From CAZGEA01 sp964524515 (lineage in GTDB: Bacteria > Patescibacteriota > Microgenomatia > UBA8517), in assembly GCA_964524515.1 (NCBI GenBank), contig CAZGEA010000004.1:75712-139711 (forward strand): a stretch of DNA of 64,000 nt, in the 5' to 3' direction. Every line of letters starts with the position of its first letter. Positions within the stretch are counted from its first letter, which is position 1. The notes under the pieces are model-generated. The model worked only from the letters and a program-made list of their open reading frames with translations. It had not been told where the DNA came from and ran no database searches. Of the stretch, positions 16,719 to 25,549 are shown in pieces. A program made the position numbers and the translations under genes.

Positions 16719-18413
16719 ATGACTGCCCAGACAAAAGCAATTGAAGTAGCTTATTTTTCAATGGAGATAATGCTTGAAAGTGATATTCCAACATATGCAG
16801 GAGGACTTGGAATATTGGCTGGTGATGTACTTCGATCTTGCGCTGATATGAAAATTCCAGCTTGCGGAGTATCTCTGGTTTACAGTGGTGCAACTTTTAA
16901 TCAAGTGATTCATACAAATGGAACCCAGAGTTTTACGGAGGCTAATTGGCAAAAAAGTGATCAATTAACCAAACTATCAGACAGAGTTGAAATCAAAATA
17001 ATGAATACTCCTGTTTTAGTCTCTGTTTGGAGATATGACATTGTTGGAATTGGCGGTTTTGTTGTCCCTGTATATTTATTGGATACTGATTTTATTGAAA
17101 ACCCTGAATGGATCCGAGAGATTACTAAATATTTATATGATAGCTCCCCTAATATGAGAATTTCCCAAGAGATTGTATTGGGAATTGGAGGAGTAGAACT
17201 TCTTTCAAAACTTGGCTATGAAGTTCAAACATATCATATGAACGAAGGACATTGTAGTTTTGTTCCACTGGCTCTCTTGCCTAAATATAATTTTCAAGAC
17301 GATGAAGTTCGCAAGAAATGTGTATTTACAACACACACTCCTGTACCTGAAGGTCATGATCAATTTAGCTGGGATGAAGCTTACAAATATGCAGGAGACT
17401 ATTTGCCTTGGCATATTAAGTCTTTGACAGGTGAGGAAACAATGCACATGAGTCGACTTGCAATATCACTTTCTAAAAAAACTTTTGCGGTTTCAATAAA
17501 ACATAAGGAAGTAACTGGCAACATGTTTCCAAATCATGATTTTGATTATGTAACCAATGGGGTTCACCATAGGACTTGGCTCTCTTCCCCCATGCAGGAT
17601 TTATTGACAACTTATATTCCTGGATGGATTGATGACCCTTCACTTCTTAGATGGTCGCCTGATAAAATTCCAACTGATGCTTTGTGGAGTGCACACCGGG
17701 AATCAAAGAGACAATTGATTTCATATGTTAATGCTCGCCTCACTTCAGGAGTAACTGAAGAAGACCGGCAAAATCCACAAAAAGAGGAGTTGTTTGACCT
17801 TGCTACTCTTACAATTTCACTTGCACGCCGCCCTGTAGCATACAAACGACCACTACTTCTTTATTCTGACTTGCATCGTTTTATGAGAATAGGAGTTGGC
17901 AAAATTCAAATTATCCAATGTGGAAAAAGCCACCCAAAGGATGATGTATCACAAGGATATGTAAAAGAAATTTTACGATTATCTAAAAAGCTTAGAACAC
18001 TTTTGAAAATTGTTTATTTAGAGAATTATTCTCCTAAGATTGCAAGGCTCTTGGTTTCAGGATCGGATGTTTGGCTTAATAACCCAAAAAGGCCACTTGA
18101 GGCATCTGGAACTTCTGGTATGAAAGCTGCGATGAACGGTGTTGTTAATTTTTCAGTTTTAGATGGATGGTATTTGGAAGGGCATAAAACTAATCCACAA
18201 GCTGGGTTTACTATTGGACCAGACCATGGTGAATCAAATGATACTGAAGATTCAAATGATTTATATGAAAAATTACAAACTCAAGTAATTCCAATGTATT
18301 ATGATCATCGCACTGAGTGGGTAAATAGAATGAAACAGGCAATTACACTTGGGGCTTATTTTAATACTCACCGTGTGGTTAAAGAATATCGTGAGAAAGG
18401 TTGGAAGAAGTAA
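16719..18413 (+). CDS. glgP: Alpha-glucan (glycogen) phosphorylase, short form
   Basis: 564 residues from the ATG at 16719; the longer frame back to 16614 runs antisense into the start of the neighbouring gene and has no family similarity. AYFSMEIMLESDIPTYAGGLGILAGD is the N-terminal signature of the alpha-glucan phosphorylase family. FTTHTPVPEGHD, NGVHHRTW and the PLP-lysine region SGTSGMKAAMNG follow, so the pyridoxal phosphate site is intact. It releases glucose 1-phosphate from glycogen or starch-like glucan. A possible -10 TACAAT at 16705-16710 ends 8 nt before the start. Confidence 0.93.
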   Translation: MTAQTKAIEVAYFSMEIMLESDIPTYAGGLGILAGDVLRSCADMKIPACGVSLVYSGATFNQVIHTNGTQSFTEANWQKSDQLTKLSDRVEIKIMNTPVLVSVWRYDIVGIGGFVVPVYLLDTDFIENPEWIREITKYLYDSSPNMRISQEIVLGIGGVELLSKLGYEVQTYHMNEGHCSFVPLALLPKYNFQDDEVRKKCVFTTHTPVPEGHDQFSWDEAYKYAGDYLPWHIKSLTGEETMHMSRLAISLSKKTFAVSIKHKEVTGNMFPNHDFDYVTNGVHHRTWLSSPMQDLLTTYIPGWIDDPSLLRWSPDKIPTDALWSAHRESKRQLISYVNARLTSGVTEEDRQNPQKEELFDLATLTISLARRPVAYKRPLLLYSDLHRFMRIGVGKIQIIQCGKSHPKDDVSQGYVKEILRLSKKLRTLLKIVYLENYSPKIARLLVSGSDVWLNNPKRPLEASGTSGMKAAMNGVVNFSVLDGWYLEGHKTNPQAGFTIGPDHGESNDTEDSNDLYEKLQTQVIPMYYDHRTEWVNRMKQAITLGAYFNTHRVVKEYREKGWKK

Positions 18414-18422
18414 TTTAAAAAA

Positions 18423-20063
18423 TTAATAATCCATTCCACCCATACCGCCCATTCCTGATGGCATTTGTGGTTCTTTTTTCTCTTCAGGAAGATCAGTTAC
18501 TAAACATTCTGTAGTTAAAACCATCATTGCAACTGATGCTGCGTTTTGGAAAGCTGATCTGGTTACTTTCAAAGGATCTAAAATTCCAAATTTTGTCATT
18601 GATCCAAATTCAGAAGTCATAACATTGTATCCAAAATCAATATCTTTTGAATCTTCGATCATTCTTAAAATGTAGCCGTCATCTTCTCCAGCATTTCTAA
18701 CTAATGCTCTTAATGGCTCTTCAAGAGCTTTATGAATAATTTCAATTGCTAATTGTTCATCGTGATTTGCAGTTTTAATTGATTTGAGAGCTTTTCGTGC
18801 ACGAAGCAAGGCTACTCCACCGCCTGGGATAACTCCTTCTTCAATTGCTGCTTTGGTTGCACCCACTGCATCTTTAACTCTTTCTTTTTTATCGTTTAAT
18901 TCAATTTCAGTGACTGCTCCAACATTAATTTGTGCTACTCCACCAGCCATCTTGGCAAGACGTTCTTGAAGTTTTTCTTTATCAAAATCACTTGTTGCTG
19001 CATCGATTTGTTTTTTAAGCATTGCAACTCGTGCACTAATTGCTTTTTTATCTCCTTTACCACCAATGATTCTACAATTGTCTTTATCTGCCCAAACTTT
19101 ATCTGCCATACCTAAATCTGACATTTCAATTGATTCAAAAGTGCGCCCTGTATCTTCTGAGATTACAGTTCCACCAGTTAAAACTGCTATGTCTTCTAGT
19201 ATTTCTTTCCTTCGATCACCAAATCCTGGAGCTTTGATTGCCAAAACATTAAATGTTCCTTTGAGTTTATTAACAACTAATGTGGCTAAGGCTTCACCTT
19301 CGACTTCATCGGCGATAATTACTAAATTTTTAGATACTTTTACAAATTTTTCTAAAAATGGCAATAAATCATTTTGAATGGAGCTTATCTTTTTGTCAGT
19401 TAACAAAATATATGGATTTTCGTTTTCTGCTTCCATTTTTTCTGAATTTGTTACAAAGTAAGCTGAAACGTAACCCCTGTCAAACTCCATTCCTTCTTTG
19501 TATTCGATTTCGATTTGCAAACCGCGGCCTTCTTCGACTGTCACTACTCCATCTCGACCTACTTTATCGAGTGCTTCTGCAATTGTAGTTCCAATTGATT
19601 CATCTCCTGCTGAAATTGTTGCAACTTGCTTAATTTCTTCTTTAGTTTTTGTTGGCTTGCTCATCTTTTTAAGCTCAGCTACCACCACTTCGATTGCTTT
19701 TTCCATTCCTTTTTTAATTATCATTGGATTGGCTCCTGAAGTTACATTTTTCATTCCTTCTTGGCTAATATATTGAGCTAGTAAAGTAGAAGTTGTTGTT
19801 CCGTCTCCTGCATTATCATTGGTTTTACTGGATGCCTCTTTTACAATTTGAGCACCCATATTTTCAAATGGATCGGGAAGCTCAATATCTTTTGCAACTG
19901 AAACACCATCGTGGATAATTGCTGGTGCTCCCCATTTTTTATCAAGGGCAACGTTTCGGCCTTTTGGTCCTAATGTAGTAACCACTGCTTTGGCCACAGC
20001 ATCAATTCCCTTTAGTAAGGCTTTTCGAGCGTCGTCACCGTATTTAATTTGTTTTGCTCCCAT
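18423..20063 (-). CDS. groL: Chaperonin GroEL
   Basis: 546 residues, the standard length, starting MGAKQIKYGDDAR and ending in the Gly-Met tail GGMGGMDY. The nucleotide-binding DGVSVAKDIEL and NDNAGDGTTT motifs are present, as is the apical-domain KGTFNVLAIKAPGFGDRRK. It forms the double-ring folding chamber with GroES, encoded immediately upstream in the same direction. A long perfect inverted repeat lies between the two genes. The ATG at 20063 is preceded only by AT-rich sequence without a clear Shine-Dalgarno. Confidence 0.97.
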   Translation of the reverse strand: MGAKQIKYGDDARKALLKGIDAVAKAVVTTLGPKGRNVALDKKWGAPAIIHDGVSVAKDIELPDPFENMGAQIVKEASSKTNDNAGDGTTTSTLLAQYISQEGMKNVTSGANPMIIKKGMEKAIEVVVAELKKMSKPTKTKEEIKQVATISAGDESIGTTIAEALDKVGRDGVVTVEEGRGLQIEIEYKEGMEFDRGYVSAYFVTNSEKMEAENENPYILLTDKKISSIQNDLLPFLEKFVKVSKNLVIIADEVEGEALATLVVNKLKGTFNVLAIKAPGFGDRRKEILEDIAVLTGGTVISEDTGRTFESIEMSDLGMADKVWADKDNCRIIGGKGDKKAISARVAMLKKQIDAATSDFDKEKLQERLAKMAGGVAQINVGAVTEIELNDKKERVKDAVGATKAAIEEGVIPGGGVALLRARKALKSIKTANHDEQLAIEIIHKALEEPLRALVRNAGEDDGYILRMIEDSKDIDFGYNVMTSEFGSMTKFGILDPLKVTRSAFQNAASVAMMVLTTECLVTDLPEEKKEPQMPSGMGGMGGMDY

Positions 20064-20098
20064 TTTTATTTATATATTTAATTTATTTTTTACTATAA

Positions 20099-20158
20099 TT
20101 TCTTTTAAAAATCTAATTCTTCGAGACTGCGTGGCCAGAATTATATTTTTAAAAGAAA
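20099..20158 (-). other. Long stem-loop between groES and groEL
   Basis: A perfect 14-bp inverted repeat (20099-20112 with 20145-20158) continues inward with a near-perfect 8-bp helix, leaving a GC-richer loop. It begins directly next to the groES stop codon. No T tract follows on the minus strand, so a read-through or RNA-processing element that sets the GroES:GroEL ratio is more likely than a terminator. Confidence 0.65.
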
Positions 20159-20482
20159 CTAATTTACTATGGCCAAAATATCGTCGAATTTTACAAAAAG
20201 ATATTCTTTGCCGTCTAATTTAACTTCGTTTCCACCCCATTTTTTGTAGATTACTTCATCTCCTACTTTAACTGGAGATTTTTTGGTTTTGCCATTTTCC
20301 AAAATTTCATCATCTCCCACTGCGACTACTTTTCCTTTTTGTGGCTTTTCACCTGTTGCGTTTTCTGGAAGATAAATTCCTGAAACTGTTTTTTTGTTTT
20401 CTTCAATGGAGTCAATAATTAAATAACCTGGGGTTGGAGTGATGTTTAGTTTTGTTTTTGTAGCTTGTGACTTGGTTGCCAT
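20159..20482 (-). CDS. groS: Co-chaperonin GroES
   Basis: 107 residues from the ATG at 20482; the upstream in-frame start at 20509 adds nine residues not typical of the family. PTPGYLIIDSI and the mobile-loop region KKTVSGIYLPENATGEKPQKGKV match GroES, followed by VGDEVIYKKWGGNEVKLDGKEYLFVKFDDILAI. It caps GroEL in protein folding. A promoter and a CIRCE-like operator are found 40-100 bp upstream, so heat-shock control by HrcA is likely. Confidence 0.96.
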   Translation of the reverse strand: MATKSQATKTKLNITPTPGYLIIDSIEENKKTVSGIYLPENATGEKPQKGKVVAVGDDEILENGKTKKSPVKVGDEVIYKKWGGNEVKLDGKEYLFVKFDDILAIVN

Positions 20483-20525
20483 ATTTATTAGGTATAAAGA
20501 TAATAACACTGGTTGATTTAAAAAT

Positions 20526-20552
20526 CTAGCAGTAAGTTATTACGATTGCTAA
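20526..20552 (-). promoter_or_regulatory. CIRCE-like operator (probable HrcA site)
   Basis: Read on the minus strand the element is TTAGCAATC, a 9-nt spacer, then TACTGCTAG. The CIRCE consensus is TTAGCACTC-N9-GAGTGCTAA: half-site lengths and spacing are identical and 14 of 18 positions match. It overlaps the -10 of the groES promoter, as expected for a repressor site. hrcA itself is not in the window. Confidence 0.7.
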
Positions 20553-20579
20553 TTTACAAAATTGGGAAAAGTTTGTCAA
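20551..20579 (-). promoter_or_regulatory. groESL promoter
   Basis: On the minus strand TTGACA (20574-20579) and TAAATT (20551-20556) are separated by 17 bp. The -35 is a perfect match and the -10 matches 4 of 6. The CIRCE-like inverted repeat begins at the -10, giving a classical repressor arrangement. Confidence 0.75.
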
Positions 20580-20591
20580 GAGAGGAAAATT

Positions 20592-20628
20592 GGTAGATTG
20601 TGATTTGAACTGAAGTTCACAATCTACC
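20592..20628 (-). terminator. Hairpin terminator of the 20641 gene
   Basis: A perfect 12-bp stem GGTAGATTGTGA (20592-20603) / TCACAATCTACC (20617-20628) with a 13-nt loop lies 12 bp downstream of the stop of the 20641-21042 gene and is followed on the minus strand by AATTTTCC. The T run is short, so termination may be partial. It separates that gene from the groESL promoter. Confidence 0.7.
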
Positions 20629-20640
20629 ATAAATCAGTTT

Positions 20641-21042
20641 CTAGAGAATAAGATCTGGATCTGAAATATCATGTTCTGAAATTAGATATGTTTCTATTAA
20701 AAATGATCGTTCATGATCACTTAAACGTGGATTAGAAGAATCAATTGATTTATGCAACTCAAAGAGTGCATCTTGCAATTCGAGTTCATCAATCAACGAT
20801 GATGGTATAGGTAATCGTATTAATCCACCGACTGGTTTTACACTTGTGTTAACGTCTAATTGGATAGCATCCAGATTAGCATTTATGCTTAATATGTATG
20901 CTTCAGAAATCGAAAGTCTTTTGAGATACTCTTTAAGAATCTCAGTCAATTCTATAGATATTGAACCGTTGTAAGTAAATACCTTTACGATAGCCATGCC
21001 AGTTCTATTGATAGGATCTTGCTGTCTTTTTTTGCGAGCCAT
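20641..21042 (-). CDS. Hypothetical protein, 133 aa
   Basis: 133 residues, predicted soluble, with a basic start (MARKKRQQD) and a leucine-rich helical middle (ISIELTEILKEYLKRLSISEAYIL). No known family is recognised. It has one of the few clear Shine-Dalgarno sequences in the window (GGAGAG, about 6 nt before the ATG) and a TATAAT about 50 nt upstream (21093-21098 on the minus strand), so it is transcribed on its own. Its own terminator follows. Hairpins and ribosome-binding sites at both this gene and its small neighbour set this short region apart from the tightly overlapping genes elsewhere. Confidence 0.7.
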   Translation of the reverse strand: MARKKRQQDPINRTGMAIVKVFTYNGSISIELTEILKEYLKRLSISEAYILSINANLDAIQLDVNTSVKPVGGLIRLPIPSSLIDELELQDALFELHKSIDSSNPRLSDHERSFLIETYLISEHDISDPDLIL

Positions 21043-21113
21043 TTCAACTCTCCTTTATTAAAACTTTGTATGAGTGTGCAACGAGCATCGGTATTATATC
21101 AAATACACAAAAG

Positions 21114-21161
21114 AAAGGCCTCTGGGTCCGCAATAATAAATTATTGGGTCATAAGGCCTTT
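21114..21161 (-). terminator. Hairpin terminator after the 49-aa membrane protein
   Basis: AAAGGCC (21114-21120) pairs with GGCCTTT (21155-21161), and inner complementary segments (CCAATAAT with ATTATTG) lengthen the stem. It lies 3 bp after the stop of the small gene at 21165 and is followed on the minus strand by TTTCTTTTG. The symmetry would allow function in both directions. Confidence 0.75.
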
Positions 21162-21164
21162 TGG

Positions 21165-21314
21165 CTAGAACAAATAAATAAATGGAATTACAACGATTAT
21201 GACAACAAAAACACTAAGCAGAAAGCCAAGAGCGACGTCGCGTTTACGTTTTTTTGTCTCGTCTTGTGCTTTTGCAGCGTAACTTTGTAATTGACCATAA
21301 GGTGCGTTGCTCAT
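21165..21314 (-). CDS. Small membrane protein, 49 aa
   Basis: ATG at 21314 and TAG at 21165-21167 give 49 residues. The N-terminal half is polar and basic (SYAAKAQDETKKRKRD) and the C-terminal half is one hydrophobic segment (about residues 28-49, ending in IPFIYLF), so it should be a tail-anchored or single-pass protein. A G-rich Shine-Dalgarno-like tract lies about 6 nt before the start, and a strong terminator follows. No family is recognised. The ribosome-binding site, terminator and membrane segment together support it as real. Confidence 0.72.
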   Translation of the reverse strand: MSNAPYGQLQSYAAKAQDETKKRKRDVALGFLLSVFVVIIVVIPFIYLF

Positions 21315-21363
21315 AAAAATCCCCCCTAGGGATCAAGCAATATATTTGAAGAATTATACCATA

Positions 21364-22197
21364 CTATAGGTGGAATTTCAACTTATTTTTGACTTTTTTT
21401 GACCAATCTTTGGGGTGGAAAAATGCCATATTAGGCTTAATAATCTCTCTTGTGTGCTTACCTGACATGTATACTTTTTGAGCCTGGAATGCAATTAATT
21501 CAAGTATTTGATATACCAGATTTGGTTTTTTTGGAGTAGCTTTTGAGGCGATACTGCCAATTTTGACTGAATTTGGCCAAAAGTCCAAAATCCATGTGTT
21601 TTTTATAAGCAATTTTTCATAAATTTTATCTTTTTGAAAAAGAGGAATAATTTGAGCAATTTCGTGTGCTGTATAGATGTTTTTATTTTGAATTTCTAAA
21701 CTAGTTTCATCAAGCCAGAGATTAATACACAACTTATCTTTTTCATCCAATAAATTTGGTTTTCTTATTTTTAACTTTGAATTTCTTAATTTTAAATATA
21801 CTAAAAATCTTGTTGTCCAAAGTGTCCCTTTTTTGGTAATAATCATCAAATCAATATCAGAATCATTATTTGCATTTTGCATGGCAACGGAACCGGTGAT
21901 ACCAACGAACAAAACTGAACTAATTTGCGAAATAATATCAACTCCCCTTTTTGCAATTTCTATTTTTTTAATAGATTCTTTTTCGTTGTTAAGACGTGCT
22001 GCAACTAAATGCTTTTGATTAGCCAGAAAATAATAATTTTTATATTTTGAAATTTTATACTTTTTTCTTTTTAAGATTTTATTTGCGTGCACTGAGGTAG
22101 TTGCCCATTTGTTCAAATCATTTGAATTTAATGGATAGGCGAAAATATTATGGTAAACAATTGAGGCGATTTGATTTTTATTGAGCTGAGATTCCAT
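21364..22197 (-). CDS. Nucleotidyltransferase-domain protein
   Basis: 277 residues from the ATG at 22197; a longer frame to 22266 lies wholly inside the next gene and is less likely. The segment VGITGSVAMQNANNDSDIDLMII is the GS...DxD motif of the DNA polymerase beta-type nucleotidyltransferase fold, with both metal-binding aspartates. An N-terminal helical region resembles a winged helix (NIFAYPLNSNDLNKWA). It may transfer a nucleotide to a small molecule or protein (for example as a MNT-type toxin or an aminoglycoside-type enzyme), but no partner gene is adjacent. It overlaps the upstream solute-binding protein gene by 20 bp. Confidence 0.8.
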   Translation of the reverse strand: MESQLNKNQIASIVYHNIFAYPLNSNDLNKWATTSVHANKILKRKKYKISKYKNYYFLANQKHLVAARLNNEKESIKKIEIAKRGVDIISQISSVLFVGITGSVAMQNANNDSDIDLMIITKKGTLWTTRFLVYLKLRNSKLKIRKPNLLDEKDKLCINLWLDETSLEIQNKNIYTAHEIAQIIPLFQKDKIYEKLLIKNTWILDFWPNSVKIGSIASKATPKKPNLVYQILELIAFQAQKVYMSGKHTREIIKPNMAFFHPKDWSKKVKNKLKFHL

Positions 22198-23707
22198 ACT
22201 CAGATAATACCTGAGATGTGCCTGAAGTAATAGTCTTCGTAACGGCTTCTCCAGAACCTCCTGCAATTATGCTTCCAATTGCATCTTGGTAATATTTTGA
22301 AATTTTTGTGTTAATTCCAGTTGTTCCATCCCAAGTACGCGAGGCCAAATACCAGCTTTTGGCAAATGGTGCTTGGCGAACAAAAACTCCTGCAATTGGA
22401 TCAGATGATAATAAATTTGCCATGTCAGTTCTTGGATAGATTTCACCGAATGCTCTAATTTTGCTTTCATTTGCATAAAGCTTTTCAAGTGATTCTTTTG
22501 ATGAAATGAATTTTAAGAATTCCCAACTTTCAGGTTTTACCTGGCTTTTTTGAGAAACTCCCTCAACCCAATAGGAAGCATACGTAATGTCTGGATCTTC
22601 AGGTTTTTCTTTTTGAAGCTGTGGAACTGGATAGACTTTAAATCTAAGGCTTGGATTTTTTTGTTTGATTTCAAAAACTCTCCATGAGGGACCAAAATAC
22701 ATTGCTAATTTTCCATTTGCAAAAGCTAGAGTTGATGGAGGCTGTGTGTCATCCCAAACTCCGTCTCTTGTTGCGAATTGAACAAAGAATAAAAGTGCTT
22801 GTTCTGCTAAGTTACTATTTGGAGCACTCATTCTAACCCCGTTTTGCATCATCATTAAAGCTAGAATTTCTTGCCAATGATCAACATTTTCTGTTCTTCC
22901 CAAAGCTACACCAGCTTGTTTTATGTGACCATCTGATGGATCTTTTATCGTTAAAGTCTTTGATAGAGCTCGCAAATCATCCCAATTAGTTGGAGCTGAT
23001 TTGCCATAAGTTTCGAAGATATCTTCGTTAACAAACAAGGCTAGTGTGTCAAAGTTTAGAGGTAAACCTTTTATTGCACCACCAACTCCCAAATCAGATT
23101 GGATTACTGGAAAATATAATTGGACAAACTGAGCAGGTGACATGACTGAAGATGGCATATTATCTAAATCGTTTTTAAACATTGGAACCCAGGTATTATG
23201 AAATCTAAATATATCTGGAGCATTATTCCCAGTTGTTAGAGCATTTGATAATCTTTGCCTGTAATCTTCTTTATCTTGATGAACATATTTTATTTTTATC
23301 CCTGGATGACTTTGTTCATATTCATCGATTAGTGGTTTAACAATACTTTCATCTTCCCACATTTCCCACCAGACTATTTCTTTAGTTCCAGTTGATGGAC
23401 GCCTAGTGAGTGCAAACCCGGCAAGACCTACTATTGAGATAAGTAGAACAAATAAAATAATTCCAAAAATTATATTTCTTTTTTTGTTTGGATTTCCTGT
23501 ATTTGAAACAGATTCAACAGTGGGAACAACTGGAGGTGTGGGAGGCGCCACGGGAGGCTCTACAGGAGGAGCTACTGGGATTTGATCACTGGCAATATTT
23601 CCATTTAATAATTCTTTTGGAGGCATATTTGATGCGGGTGATACTGGTGCTGGAGGTGGCACTGGATTTGGGTTTGAAATTTGATTTTGGGACAAGGATT
23701 CATCCAT
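22178..23707 (-). CDS. Membrane-anchored extracellular sugar-binding protein (SBP family 1)
   Basis: 509 residues. About 70 residues at the N-terminus are Pro-rich and cytoplasmic, then one transmembrane segment (about 77-97, IIFGIILFVLLISIVGLAGF), then a family 1 solute-binding domain: EIVWWEMWEDES, YEQSHPGIKIKYVHQDKEDYRQRL, NAPDIFRFHN and SYWVEGVSQKS. It lacks a lipobox and is held by the transmembrane helix. No ABC permease or ATPase gene is adjacent. It may deliver sugars to a transporter encoded elsewhere or act as a receptor. It is divergent from the VanW gene. Confidence 0.88.
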   Translation of the reverse strand: MDESLSQNQISNPNPVPPPAPVSPASNMPPKELLNGNIASDQIPVAPPVEPPVAPPTPPVVPTVESVSNTGNPNKKRNIIFGIILFVLLISIVGLAGFALTRRPSTGTKEIVWWEMWEDESIVKPLIDEYEQSHPGIKIKYVHQDKEDYRQRLSNALTTGNNAPDIFRFHNTWVPMFKNDLDNMPSSVMSPAQFVQLYFPVIQSDLGVGGAIKGLPLNFDTLALFVNEDIFETYGKSAPTNWDDLRALSKTLTIKDPSDGHIKQAGVALGRTENVDHWQEILALMMMQNGVRMSAPNSNLAEQALLFFVQFATRDGVWDDTQPPSTLAFANGKLAMYFGPSWRVFEIKQKNPSLRFKVYPVPQLQKEKPEDPDITYASYWVEGVSQKSQVKPESWEFLKFISSKESLEKLYANESKIRAFGEIYPRTDMANLLSSDPIAGVFVRQAPFAKSWYLASRTWDGTTGINTKISKYYQDAIGSIIAGGSGEAVTKTITSGTSQVLSEYGISAQ

Positions 23708-23731
23708 ATATCCATGGTATCATACAAGAAT

Positions 23732-25540
23732 ATGAAACGCGCAAGATCTATATTTAAAAAGTTAATTCATAAACATTTTGTTCGTACTTTATTTGTAGTA
23801 TTTATTTTTCTAATTGTTCCAATCTCAATAGTTAGTGCATATATTATTTTTAATAATGGAAAAATATATCCTGGGGTGTATTTGGGAAACACTAATGTAG
23901 GCGGAAAAAATTTGAGTGAGGCAACTAACGAACTTAATAAAACATTATTAAATCAAAATTCCAGCAAGGTAAAATTTGTTGGATATTCTTACAATGAAGG
24001 GCAACAGGAAAAGCATGAATTTTCACTAGCTATTTCTGAAATTCAACTTAATTATGAAATTCAATCAAATGTGCTTAAAGCTTACTCAGTTGGAAGAAGT
24101 GGAAATATTATTAATGATCTTATCGAAATACTTGGTGCAAATTTTAAAGTGACAATAATTCCCCTATCTTATTCATACGACCATCAAAGATTTGATGAAT
24201 TTTTCTCCATTATTGCTTCTGCAATGAGTTTTGACCCAATACCTGCATCACTAAACTATCATGATAATAAAATAGAAGTGAACAAAGGAACAAAAGGAAT
24301 GGATATAAATGTTTCAAATATAAAAGAGAAAACATTAGATAAATTTTCAAATGGAAATTTGACATCAGCAATTGAGTTTTCTTCATACCAAACTGGAAAA
24401 GTACTAAATCAAAACGAAGCTGACATCTGGGAATCAAAAGCATCAGCATTAAAAGGCAAAAGTGTTTCAGTTTTTCGTGAGAATTTTTCAAAACAATACA
24501 ACGATCGTGATTTGATTTCGTTTTTGTCATACGACAATACAAATTCAAAAATTGAAAAGGAGATTGATGAAATTTCAAAAAATATAAATAGAGAACCAGT
24601 TGAACCTACTTTGACTGTGTCGAGGGCTAATAACGATACAATTAAAAGAGTTACAAGTTTTACTCCATCTGTTGATGGAATGAGTGTTAAAACTGATGAG
24701 CTTTTGGCTGAATTTATATCAAAATTAAATTTACTAACATCAACAGATCAAAGTGAAGCAAAAATTGAAATACCTGTCGCCAAAACTTCACCTAAATTTA
24801 ATATTGGAGATGTTAATAATTTGGGAATTACAACACTAATTGGTAAAGGGTATTCTAAATTTAGAGGATCAATTCCGTCAAGAGTTCATAATGTGGCACT
24901 TGCTGCATCTCGCATCAATGGAGTTTTAATTGCTCCTGGAGAGACTTTTTCTTTTAATCAAGCACTTGGTGACGTTTCTAAATTAACAGGATACAAGGAA
25001 GCATATATTATCCAAGATGGTAAGACTGTATTGGGTGATGGCGGTGGAGTTTGCCAAGTGTCTACTACTTTATTTAGAGCAGTACTTGATGCTGGGCTTC
25101 CAATTACTGAGAGGCGTGGACACTCATACCGTGTGACATATTATGAACAGGATTCAGGAGTGGGACTTGATGCAACTGTTTTTGCACCAACAACCGATTT
25201 TAAATTCACAAACGATACGCCAACCTATATATTGATTCAAACGTCTGTAAATCAAAAGGATATGACTGCTTATTTTGAATTATATGGAACATCAGACGGA
25301 AGAAAATCAACAGTTACAAAACCTGTTGTATATGACCAAGTTCCCCCACCTGAGGATTTATTTATTGATGACCCAACTTTAGCCAACGGAGTGATTAAAC
25401 AGATTGATCACAAAGCATGGGGTGCTAAATCGAAATTTGATTACACTGTAACGAGAAATGGTGAAACAATTTATCAGAAGACATTTTTAACAGTATATAA
25501 ACCATGGCAAGCGAAATTTTTGCGTGGAACTGCTTTGTAA
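23732..25540 (+). CDS. VanW/YoaR-like cell-wall protein
   Basis: 602 residues from the ATG at 23732; upstream extension to 23681 runs into the divergent gene. A transmembrane anchor (about residues 14-40) is followed by the putative peptidoglycan-binding YoaR repeats (IYPGVYLGNTNVGGKNLSEA). The VanW domain comes next (IPSRVHNVALAASRINGVLIAPGETFSFNQALG, GDGGGVCQVSTTLFRAVLDAGL, ERRGHSYRVTYY). The last 60 residues resemble a G5-type beta domain. The precise role of VanW is not known; it is associated with cell-wall binding. Confidence 0.93.
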   Translation: MKRARSIFKKLIHKHFVRTLFVVFIFLIVPISIVSAYIIFNNGKIYPGVYLGNTNVGGKNLSEATNELNKTLLNQNSSKVKFVGYSYNEGQQEKHEFSLAISEIQLNYEIQSNVLKAYSVGRSGNIINDLIEILGANFKVTIIPLSYSYDHQRFDEFFSIIASAMSFDPIPASLNYHDNKIEVNKGTKGMDINVSNIKEKTLDKFSNGNLTSAIEFSSYQTGKVLNQNEADIWESKASALKGKSVSVFRENFSKQYNDRDLISFLSYDNTNSKIEKEIDEISKNINREPVEPTLTVSRANNDTIKRVTSFTPSVDGMSVKTDELLAEFISKLNLLTSTDQSEAKIEIPVAKTSPKFNIGDVNNLGITTLIGKGYSKFRGSIPSRVHNVALAASRINGVLIAPGETFSFNQALGDVSKLTGYKEAYIIQDGKTVLGDGGGVCQVSTTLFRAVLDAGLPITERRGHSYRVTYYEQDSGVGLDATVFAPTTDFKFTNDTPTYILIQTSVNQKDMTAYFELYGTSDGRKSTVTKPVVYDQVPPPEDLFIDDPTLANGVIKQIDHKAWGAKSKFDYTVTRNGETIYQKTFLTVYKPWQAKFLRGTAL

Positions 25541-25549
25541 AATACATTT

